Origin: an uncultured Eubacteriales bacterium
GTDB lineage: Bacteria > Bacillota > Clostridia > Oscillospirales > Oscillospiraceae
Length of the DNA stretch: 10,556 bases
Direction of reading: 5' to 3'
Assembly (NCBI GenBank): GCA_900552015.1
Contig: URXY01000060.1
Span: forward strand, 1-10,556
Shown here: positions 1-5,520 of the stretch, one piece after another
Layout of the letters: every line of letters begins with the position of its first letter
How positions within the stretch are numbered: position 1 is the first letter of the stretch
Translations under genes and position numbers: made by a program
The notes under the pieces: model-generated
What the model saw: only the letters and a program-made list of their open reading frames with translations
What the model was told of the DNA's origin: nothing
Database searches by the model: none

Positions 1-16
1 AGCGGGTGGTTTTTTG
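1..16 (+). terminator. Possible right half of an upstream terminator (partial)
   Basis: The window opens with a G-rich segment, AGCGGGTGG, followed directly by six T residues. This is how the right arm and T-tract of a Rho-independent terminator look. The matching left arm would lie before the window, so this cannot be verified. It would mean that the first gene here is not simply continuous with whatever precedes it. Confidence 0.3.
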
Positions 17-37
17 TTCCGTGCTTCCGCACGGAAC
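16..37. other. Perfect 9-bp GC-rich hairpin
   Basis: GTTCCGTGC (16-24) and GCACGGAAC (29-37) form a perfect inverted repeat around a TTCC loop. No T-tract follows on the plus strand, and on the minus strand the hairpin is followed by A residues, so it is not an ordinary terminator in either direction. It could be part of a small RNA or the leader of the following gene. I do not recognise an RNA family. Confidence 0.35.
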
Positions 38-49
38 TGCCTCAAGGTG

Positions 50-88
50 AAAAAAGAAAGCGGCATCGAAAGACGGCTCTTTCTTTTT
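50..88 (+). terminator. Weak A-rich/T-rich stem, possible terminator
   Basis: An A-rich arm (50-60, ending AAAGAAAG) can pair with CTTTCTTTTT (79-88), giving about ten A-U/G-C pairs around an 18-nt loop and ending in a T-run. It could end a short transcript starting upstream, or be a fold in the leader of the SSB-like gene at 168. The stem is AU-rich and the loop is long, so support is weak. Confidence 0.25.
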
Positions 89-167
89 GCCCTCATCGGC
101 GAAAACGGCATATCTCTTCCTTCCGCCTCATAGGATACAGCAACAAAACCGTGTTGAGGTGTACGAT

Positions 168-794
168 ATGGAAGGAAGCCAGAACTATGTAGAGCTGTGG
201 GGCGTTGTCGGGAGCGATCCCGCCTTTTCGCACGAGAACCATGCACGGCGGTTCGACAAGTTTCCCCTTCGGGTGGAGCGCCTGTCGGGTCAGAGCGACG
301 TTCCCATCATCGTAGCGAACGAGGCGCTGCTGCGCACATATCCCGTGAGCGAGGGGCAGAGCCTGCGCGTCACGGGACAGCTTCGCTCGTTCAACAACAA
401 GAGCGGCCAGGGCAGCAAGCTCGTCATCACAGTCTTTGCCCAGAGCATCGAACCGGGGGACGGGACATATTTCAACCGCATCCTGCTCTCCGGCGCGCTG
501 TGCAAAAAGCCGTCTCTGCGGAAAACGCCGTTGGGGCGCAGCATCTGCGACCTCATCTTGGCCGTGAACCGCCACTACGGGCGGGCGGACTATCTGCCGT
601 GCATCGCCTGGGGGCAGACTGCGATGCAGATCGCAGAGATGGATGTGGGCGACCGGCTGACCATCGAGGGGCGCGTGCAGAGCCGCACCTACACCAAGCA
701 GCTCGAGACCGGCAGCGAGGAGCGCACGGCCTTCGAAGTCTCCGTGATGCAGCTCGTGGAGGAGACAGAGGACCCGAATGTTGAACGCTCCTGA
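168..794 (+). CDS. SSB-like protein with two OB folds
   Basis: This 208-residue protein probably binds single-stranded DNA during replication, repair or recombination. The second half (about residues 101-200) follows the bacterial SSB core closely: NRILLSGALCKKP near the start, LAVNRHYG at 131-138, YLPCIAWG at 142-149, and GDRLTIEGRVQSRTY at 161-175. The first half (about 6-95) has the same strand pattern in more divergent form (YVELWGVVGSDP, then LRVTGQLRSFNN), suggesting a tandem OB fold in one chain. The C-terminus ends EDPNVERS and lacks the acidic DDDIPF-type tip through which canonical SSB recruits partners, so this is probably a paralogue rather than the main SSB. The start at 168 is preferred over an in-frame ATG at 87 because GAGGT lies 7 nt upstream and similarity begins only after it. 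It is followed by a terminator and looks monocistronic or the last gene of an operon. Confidence 0.8.
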   Translation: MEGSQNYVELWGVVGSDPAFSHENHARRFDKFPLRVERLSGQSDVPIIVANEALLRTYPVSEGQSLRVTGQLRSFNNKSGQGSKLVITVFAQSIEPGDGTYFNRILLSGALCKKPSLRKTPLGRSICDLILAVNRHYGRADYLPCIAWGQTAMQIAEMDVGDRLTIEGRVQSRTYTKQLETGSEERTAFEVSVMQLVEETEDPNVERS

Positions 795-815
795 CAGACG
801 GAATATATGGAAAAA

Positions 816-848
816 GTCACTGCAATTCGCTCTTGCAGTGGCTTTTTT
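816..848 (+). terminator. Intrinsic terminator of the SSB-like gene
   Basis: GTCACTGCAA (816-825) pairs with TTGCAGTGGC (833-842), with one G-U pair, around a 7-nt loop, and six T residues follow. Five A residues precede the stem, so it could also work on the opposite strand. Confidence 0.88.
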
Positions 849-1032
849 GCGTCGATATTCTCATTTTTATCCCCATAATGGCCGAAAGCGTTTATAGTCC
901 CTCTTCCTATTCAAATAATTTATTAGTGCATCCCTTTACTTTTATCGATAAGAATGTTATGGTTTCATAATGTTGTATACGACCATCGCAAGAGATACCA
1001 GCGGTGGGACCATTGGTAACGGAGAGAGAAAA
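849..1032 (+). promoter_or_regulatory. AT-rich control region of the hydrogenase operon
   Basis: This spacer is strikingly AT-rich compared with the genes around it and holds no convincing coding sequence. A candidate sigma-A promoter is TTTACT (935-940), a 17-bp spacer, then TATGGT (958-963); each box matches four of six consensus bases. A perfect 10-bp palindrome, TTATCGATAA (942-951), lies between the boxes. A second inverted repeat, TTATG-GTTT-CATAA (957-970), covers the -10 box. Upstream, 906-919 (CCTATTCAAATAAT) resembles the reverse complement of a segment in the lysR promoter at 3575-3589. Together these suggest a regulated promoter. GGAGAGAG (1021-1028) is the ribosome binding site for the gene starting at 1033. 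Confidence 0.5.
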
Positions 1033-1824
1033 ATGGCAAGAATTTTTTTACTCAAAGGCGATATCGCAAATCCCGGCTATGTGGATATCCCCGAAGATGC
1101 GACGACCATCCGGCAGGTCATCTATGACATCGGCGGCGGCATCCCGTGCGGGAAAAAATTTAAGGCTGTGCAGATCGGCGGGCCGAGCGGCGGTCTTTTG
1201 ACCGAAGAGCATCTGGACCTTCCGCTGCACTTCATCAAGCTCAAGCCCTACGGTGTGCGCCGCGGCGACAGCGTCATCACCGTGCTCGACGAGGACCGCT
1301 GCATGGTGGATGTGGCCGCGCGGTTCATGGAATATACGCAGACGGAGTTCTGCGGCAAATGCGTCCCCTGCCGCGAGGGCACGAAGCGCATGAATGAGCT
1401 CCTCTGGGGGCTGAAGGACTACCGCATCGACCGCAAGGAGTTCACACTGCTCACCGACCTCGGTGAGATGGTATCGGTCACGGCGTTCTGCAACCTCGGC
1501 AAAAACTCGTTCCATACGCTGGACACAGCGATCAAATACTTCCCCGAAGAATTCGAGGATCATCTCAAGGGCGAATGCGCGCTCTGCGAGCGCGACCGCG
1601 AGCCCATCGAGCCCGGCGGACTGCCCTATAACAAGATCCGCCTGATCGTCGACCCAACGATCTGCCGCGGATGCAGCAAGTGCGCGCGCAACTGCCACGC
1701 CGACGCCATCACGGGCGTCATCAAATCCCCCTTCTCCATCGATCCGGAGAAGTGCGTGAAATGCTATACCTGCATCGAGGCCTGTCCCTTCGATGCCATC
1801 CGGGAGGTGGAGATCGATGGCTAA
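1033..1824 (+). CDS. NuoF/HydB-like Fe-S subunit lacking the NADH/FMN domain
   Basis: This 263-residue cytoplasmic protein probably relays electrons to or from the hydrogenase encoded just downstream. It starts at the SLBB domain (about 13-66, with GGGIPCGKKFKAVQIGGPSGG at 34-54). The NuoF-type [4Fe-4S] domain follows, with C107, C110, C113 and C153. A C-terminal 2x[4Fe-4S] ferredoxin domain has C211/C214/C217/C221 and C241/C244/C247/C251. Full NuoF/HydB proteins are more than twice as long and carry a thioredoxin-like [2Fe-2S] domain and an NADH/FMN-binding domain before the SLBB domain; both are absent. An extra C182-x2-C185 pair lies in the linker. Start 1033 has GGAGAGAG upstream and fits the family; an in-frame ATG at 970 would add 21 residues unlike the family. 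The gene overlaps the hydrogenase by 8 nt, implying coupled translation. It probably needs another partner to use NAD(P)H. Confidence 0.85.
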   Translation: MARIFLLKGDIANPGYVDIPEDATTIRQVIYDIGGGIPCGKKFKAVQIGGPSGGLLTEEHLDLPLHFIKLKPYGVRRGDSVITVLDEDRCMVDVAARFMEYTQTEFCGKCVPCREGTKRMNELLWGLKDYRIDRKEFTLLTDLGEMVSVTAFCNLGKNSFHTLDTAIKYFPEEFEDHLKGECALCERDREPIEPGGLPYNKIRLIVDPTICRGCSKCARNCHADAITGVIKSPFSIDPEKCVKCYTCIEACPFDAIREVEIDG

Positions 1825-3511
1825 CATCATGTACGTGGACAACATCCGCGTCGAATTCGATCAGGAGGCGACGGTGCTGGACGTGTGCCGCAAGGCGGGC
1901 GTAGAGGTACCGAACTTCTGCTTTCATTCCGACCTTTCCGTTTACGGCGCGTGCCGTATGTGCATGGTCGAAAACCTTGACACCGGCGAGATCTCGGCTG
2001 CCTGCACGACCAAACCGAAAAACGGCCTGCGCATCCGCACGAACACCGCTCGACTCCTCAAATACCGCCGCATGATCCTGGAGCTGATGCTCTCGGCCCA
2101 CTGCCGCGATTGCACCATGTGCGAAAAGAGCCGCACCTGCCGCCTGCGCGAGATGGCGGTGCGCTTCGGCATCCACCACATCCGCTTCAGCGATACGCGC
2201 GAGCATATCCCCGAGGACCACTCCTCCCCCGCCGTGCAGGTGGACTACAACAAGTGCATCCTCTGCGGCGACTGCGTGCGCGTCTGCAAGGAGGTGCAGG
2301 GCATGAACATCCTGCACTTTGCCGGCCGCGGTCCGGGCCTTCACATCGAGGCGGGCGACGACCAGTTGCTCGCGAACACGCACTGCGTGAGCTGCGGCCA
2401 GTGCTCCGCCGTGTGCACGACCGGCGCCATCACGGTAAAAAACCAGATCGGTCAGGCCTGGCGCGCGCTGCACGACCCGCAAAAGCGTGTCGTCATCCAG
2501 ATCGCACCTGCTGTGCGCGTAGCGCTCGGTGAGGCCTACGGCATCCCGAGCGGCGAAAACGTGCTCGACAAGCTCGTCACGGCACTCAAGATCATGGGCG
2601 CGGATGAGGTGTACGACACCATTTTCGGCGCAGACCTCACGGTGCGTGAAGAGTCGCAGGAGTTCCTGCGCAGGCTCGAAACAGGCGAAAACCTGCCGCT
2701 GATGACCTCCTGCTGCCCCGCATGGGTGCGCTACGTGGAAAACGAGCGGCCACAGTTCCTCAAGAATCTTTCCTCCGCACTCTCGCCCATGCAGATGCTG
2801 GCGACGGTGCTCAAGGACCGTTATCGCGAGAAAGATGCCGCCGATGGGCACACGACCTATCATATCGCTATCATGCCCTGCACGGCGAAAAAGATGGAAG
2901 CGGGCCGCCCCGAGTTCCGCCGCGATGGCGTGCCGAATGTGGACCTTGTGCTCACGACGCAGGAGGTCATCCGCATGATCAAGGAGTCCGGCATCCGCTT
3001 CCAGATGCTTGAAAAAGAGTCGCCCGACCTGCCATTCGGCATGGGCAGCGGCGCGGCCGAAATTTTCGGCACCTCCGGCGGCGTGGCTGAGGCCGTCGCG
3101 CGCTACTGTATGCCCGACAAGAGCAAAAACGCCCTGCGTATGCTTGAACACAGCGGTCTGCGCGGCAGCGAGCCCATCCGCTTTGTCACGCTCCCCATCG
3201 GCGACCGCGAGGTGCATATCGCGCTGGCGCACGGCCTTTCCAACGCCTCCAAGCTGCTCGACCAAATCGAAAACGGCGAGGTGCAGGTCGACCTGGTCGA
3301 GGTCATGTCCTGCCGCACGGGCTGCGTCGGTGGCGCGGGCCAGCCCTACGCGCTGATGAACACCAAGCTCCAGCGCGCGCACGGCCTTTACGAGATCGAC
3401 CGCAGCGCGATGTTCAAGCGCAGCGAGCGCAACCCCGTCATCAACGCGATGTACGACGCGGGTCTCGATGAGCGCGCCCATGAACTGCTGCATCAGGAGT
3501 ACGAAGAATAA
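1817..3511 (+). CDS. [FeFe]-hydrogenase, monomeric M3-type catalytic subunit (group A)
   Basis: This 564-residue enzyme interconverts 2H+ + 2e- and H2. Domains in order: plant-type [2Fe-2S] ferredoxin (C35, C46, C49, C63); His-ligated [4Fe-4S] (H95, C99, C102, C108); 2x[4Fe-4S] (C147/C150/C153/C157 and C190/C193/C196/C200); H-cluster domain; fused small-subunit segment (about 535-564). The H-cluster motifs are TSCCPAW (297-303), MPCTAKKME (353-361) and the L3 motif at 495-510 with M497, C499 and C503. As far as I recall CpI of Clostridium pasteurianum, numbering matches exactly for C299, C300, M353, C355, K358, M497, C499 and C503 and for the proton path E279, E282, R286 and S319, so it should be active. 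L3 differs from CpI as I remember it: S498 for Ala, T501 for Gly and A507 for Gly. The start has GGGAGGTGG at 1802-1810 and overlaps the previous gene. The HydEFG maturases are not in the window. The gene belongs to the hydA/hymC class, but I leave the symbol open. Confidence 0.95.
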   Translation: MANIMYVDNIRVEFDQEATVLDVCRKAGVEVPNFCFHSDLSVYGACRMCMVENLDTGEISAACTTKPKNGLRIRTNTARLLKYRRMILELMLSAHCRDCTMCEKSRTCRLREMAVRFGIHHIRFSDTREHIPEDHSSPAVQVDYNKCILCGDCVRVCKEVQGMNILHFAGRGPGLHIEAGDDQLLANTHCVSCGQCSAVCTTGAITVKNQIGQAWRALHDPQKRVVIQIAPAVRVALGEAYGIPSGENVLDKLVTALKIMGADEVYDTIFGADLTVREESQEFLRRLETGENLPLMTSCCPAWVRYVENERPQFLKNLSSALSPMQMLATVLKDRYREKDAADGHTTYHIAIMPCTAKKMEAGRPEFRRDGVPNVDLVLTTQEVIRMIKESGIRFQMLEKESPDLPFGMGSGAAEIFGTSGGVAEAVARYCMPDKSKNALRMLEHSGLRGSEPIRFVTLPIGDREVHIALAHGLSNASKLLDQIENGEVQVDLVEVMSCRTGCVGGAGQPYALMNTKLQRAHGLYEIDRSAMFKRSERNPVINAMYDAGLDERAHELLHQEYEE

Positions 3512-3513
3512 AG

Positions 3514-3547
3514 AAAAGACCGGCTGCATCGGCGCAGCCGGTCTTTT
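3514..3547 (+). terminator. Terminator of the hydrogenase operon
   Basis: AAAAGACCGGCTGC (3514-3527) and GCAGCCGGTCTTTT (3534-3547) form a perfect 14-bp inverted repeat around a 6-nt loop, beginning 2 nt after the stop codon. The symmetrical A and T flanks could let it act in both directions. It separates the hydrogenase genes from the downstream lysR gene. Confidence 0.93.
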
Positions 3548-3574
3548 GCCCTATCTTTTTTGAAAAATACCATT

Positions 3575-3589
3575 ATTATTTGTAATAGG
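3575..3589. promoter_or_regulatory. Candidate regulator-binding dyad in front of the lysR gene
   Basis: ATTA-TTTG-TAAT (3575-3586) is a perfect 4-4-4 inverted repeat just upstream of the -35 box at 3594. Read on the minus strand, 3575-3589 is CCTATTACAAATAAT, which equals the segment at 906-919 before the hydrogenase operon apart from one extra A. LysR-type regulators often bind near their own promoter, so this may be an autoregulatory site. AT-rich sequence makes chance similarity easier, so this stays tentative. Confidence 0.35.
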
Positions 3590-3593
3590 TCTA

Positions 3594-3622
3594 TTGACAA
3601 ATTCCGACATTTCCAATAATAT
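3594..3622 (+). promoter_or_regulatory. Sigma-A-type promoter of the first lysR gene
   Basis: A perfect -35 box, TTGACA (3594-3599), is followed after exactly 17 bp by TAATAT (3617-3622), which matches four of six -10 consensus bases. Transcription would begin near 3629, leaving a leader of about 35 nt with GGAGG at 3654-3658 before the ATG at 3664. Confidence 0.7.
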
Positions 3623-3663
3623 ATTTTCAGAGATCCATTATAAATTCTAAACTGGAGGCTCGT

Positions 3664-4560
3664 ATGGAAGTCCGCAATCTGGTCACCTTCTTGAAGGTTA
3701 CGGAACTCAAAAGTTTTTCCCGCGCTGCTGAAGCGCTGGACTATTCTCAGTCTGCCGTGACGGTGCAGATACAGCAGCTCGAGCGGGAGCTCGGCGTGCA
3801 GTTGTTCGACCGCATCGGTAAAACGGTCTCCATCACGCAATACGGCAAGGACTTTGTCTCCTACGCGCGTGACGTGGTCAGTGCCATCGCACGGGCGAGC
3901 GCTTTTGCCTCGTCCGACTCCGAGCTCAGCGGCACGGTGCGTGTCGGCACGCTCAACTCCCTGCTCACGGCATCGTTTTCCGATATTGTACCGCTCTTCC
4001 ACGAGCGCTTCCCGCACGTGCAGATCAACCTGCACGCGGGCAACATCGCCTCCATCACGGAGATGCTCGTGAAAAACGAGCTCGACATCATCTATACTCT
4101 CGATGCGCAGATCTTCGACACGCAATTCGTCAAGGTCTTTGAAGCGCAGGAGGACGTAGTCGTCGTGACGAACGCGGAAAATCCGCTTGCCGAACGCAGC
4201 GACGTCCACCTTGCAGACCTTGTCTCGCATCCATTTATCCTGATGAATCACGGCAACCCCTACCGCGACCAGTTCGACCGTGAGCTTGCCCGTCAGGACC
4301 TGAGTGTGGAGCCGTTTTTGGAGCTCGAGAGCGACACGCTGGCGCTCAGGCTGATTCGCGAGAACCCGGAGTACCTCTCCATCCTGCCGCTCTACACGGC
4401 GGAGATGAGCATCCACAAGGACAACCTTGCCATCATCCCCGTGGCGGACTGCCAGATGCGCCAGTGGCGCCAGGTGCTCTACCACAGAAACAAGGTCATC
4501 ACACCGCAGATTCAGGGGATGCTGGACGTCATTCTGGAAGTGGCGAAAAAACCGTTCTGA
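3664..4560 (+). CDS. LysR-type transcriptional regulator
   Basis: This 298-residue protein has the length and layout of a standard LysR-type regulator. An N-terminal winged helix-turn-helix (about 1-62) carries the family signature: FSRAAEALDYSQSAVTVQIQQLE, read here as positions 18-40, followed by LGVQLFDRIGKTVSITQYG. After a linker helix, the effector-binding domain (about 90-295) follows the two-lobed periplasmic-binding-protein fold, beginning at GTVRVGTLNS. The small ligand cannot be predicted. GGAGG sits 5 nt before the start codon. The gene has its own promoter and terminator and lies directly downstream of the hydrogenase operon in the same direction, which is not the classic divergent LysR arrangement. 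A shared motif in both promoter regions makes the hydrogenase operon a candidate target. No other adjacent gene shows such a motif. Confidence 0.92.
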   Translation: MEVRNLVTFLKVTELKSFSRAAEALDYSQSAVTVQIQQLERELGVQLFDRIGKTVSITQYGKDFVSYARDVVSAIARASAFASSDSELSGTVRVGTLNSLLTASFSDIVPLFHERFPHVQINLHAGNIASITEMLVKNELDIIYTLDAQIFDTQFVKVFEAQEDVVVVTNAENPLAERSDVHLADLVSHPFILMNHGNPYRDQFDRELARQDLSVEPFLELESDTLALRLIRENPEYLSILPLYTAEMSIHKDNLAIIPVADCQMRQWRQVLYHRNKVITPQIQGMLDVILEVAKKPF

Positions 4561-4578
4561 GCTGATATCTGTCTTCCC

Positions 4579-4614
4579 GCGGGGGCGCACCGAAGGGTGT
4601 GTCCCCGCTTTTTT
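4579..4614 (+). terminator. Terminator of the first lysR gene
   Basis: GCGGGGGCGCACC (4579-4591) pairs along its whole length with GGTGTGTCCCCGC (4596-4608), allowing two G-U pairs, around a GAAG tetraloop. Six T residues follow. This is a strong intrinsic terminator. Confidence 0.93.
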
Positions 4615-4655
4615 GATCTACCGTGTCAGCACGCCGCAAAAAATGTAAAAAAAGG

Positions 4656-4684
4656 ATGCAAAATAGAAAAAGGCGCGGTATAAT
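4656..4684 (+). promoter_or_regulatory. Promoter of the proB-proA operon
   Basis: A perfect -10 box, TATAAT, lies at 4679-4684. The -35 position 17 bp upstream (4656-4661, ATGCAA) matches only three of six bases, in a stretch of A-runs that may act as an UP-like element. Transcription would start near 4691, giving a leader of about 54 nt. That is too short for a T-box, so the proline-tRNA T-box control known for some Bacillus pro genes is not present here. GGAGGG at 4731-4736 serves the ATG at 4745. Confidence 0.65.
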
Positions 4685-4744
4685 AGGGAGCAAATTCCAA
4701 GTCCGCGTCGTCTGCCGCGGCATTCCGATCGGAGGGATCATTTT

Positions 4745-5518
4745 ATGCGTATCGTTGTCAAGGTCGGCACCTCCACGCTGGCGCACCCCACAGGGCGGCT
4801 GAACATCCAGCGCATGGAGCGTTTCTGCAAGGTGCTGAGCGACCTCAAGAACATGGGACACGAGATCATTCTCGTCTCCTCCGGCGCTATCGCCATGGGA
4901 TTTGGCAAGCTCAATCTGAGCGAGCGGCCGAAGGACACGCCGACCAAGCAGGCTTCCGCTGCGGTCGGCCAGTGTGAGCTGATGTATATTTACGACAAGC
5001 TCTTCACCGAGTACAATCACACGGTGGCACAGCTCCTCATCACCGCGCCCGACATTGAAGAGGGCGGCACCCGCAAGGAAAACTTCCACAACACACTCGC
5101 ACGTCTTTTAGAGCTCGGCGCGCTGCCCATCATCAACGAGAACGACACCATCTCCACCGCGGAGTTCGGCATCGGCGACAATGACACGCTCTCCGCCATC
5201 GTGGCAGTGACGGTCAAGGCCGATCTCCTCATCCTGCTCTCGGACATCGACGGGCTCTTCGACGGCGACCCGCGCAAGAACCCCGACGCCAAGCTCATCG
5301 ACACGGTGGACGTCATCGACGAGCACATCATCTCGCTCGGCGGCGGCAGCGGCTCGAATCTCGGCACCGGCGGCATGGCGACAAAGCTGCGCGCCGCGCA
5401 GATGGCAACGGCGGCGGGCTGCGAAATGGTCATCACCAACGGCCAGTCGCCCGAGATCCTCTATGATGTGGCTGCGGGCAAGCGCGTGGGCACAAGATTT
5501 ACAGTAAAGAAGGATTGA
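4745..5518 (+). CDS. proB: Glutamate 5-kinase (AAK domain only)
   Basis: ProB phosphorylates L-glutamate with ATP to gamma-glutamyl phosphate, the first step of proline synthesis in the cytoplasm. The 257-residue chain is one amino-acid kinase domain. It shows VVKVGTS with K6 and S10 at the phosphate-binding N-terminus, SSGAIAMG at 45-52, NEND at 131-134, GDNDTLS at 144-150, SDIDGLFDGDP at 166-176 and GTGGMATK at 207-214. These match the ProB pattern. It stops where E. coli-type ProB (367 residues) continues into a PUA domain. The frame closes with a normal TGA, so this is the short form rather than a broken gene. Whether proline feedback is altered cannot be read from the sequence. proA starts 2 nt after the stop codon, which supports the assignment and implies coupled translation. 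Confidence 0.95.
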   Translation: MRIVVKVGTSTLAHPTGRLNIQRMERFCKVLSDLKNMGHEIILVSSGAIAMGFGKLNLSERPKDTPTKQASAAVGQCELMYIYDKLFTEYNHTVAQLLITAPDIEEGGTRKENFHNTLARLLELGALPIINENDTISTAEFGIGDNDTLSAIVAVTVKADLLILLSDIDGLFDGDPRKNPDAKLIDTVDVIDEHIISLGGGSGSNLGTGGMATKLRAAQMATAAGCEMVITNGQSPEILYDVAAGKRVGTRFTVKKD

Positions 5519-5520
5519 AT

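Noticed and set aside
87..167. Upstream in-frame ATG for the SSB-like gene, adding 27 residues
   Set aside because: The extension has no OB-fold similarity, and GAGGT is well placed before the ATG at 168.
970..1032. Upstream in-frame ATG for the NuoF-like gene, adding 21 residues
   Set aside because: The extra residues do not resemble the family, the region is AT-rich promoter DNA, and a good ribosome binding site lies just before the ATG at 1033.
1721..3529. Very long open frame on the minus strand opposite the hydrogenase gene (about 600 codons)
   Set aside because: It has no recognisable domains and is rich in Ala, Arg, His, Val and Asp as expected from reading a GC-rich gene backwards. 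The plus strand here encodes an unmistakable hydrogenase.
3664..4560. LysR regulator of the downstream proBA operon
   Set aside because: A strong terminator and a separate TATAAT promoter separate them, and no copy of the candidate motif is visible before proB.
4685..4744. T-box or riboswitch leader before proB
   Set aside because: The leader is only about 54 nt from the predicted start of transcription. It has no T-box motif and no terminator/antiterminator pair, only a short GC-rich hairpin.
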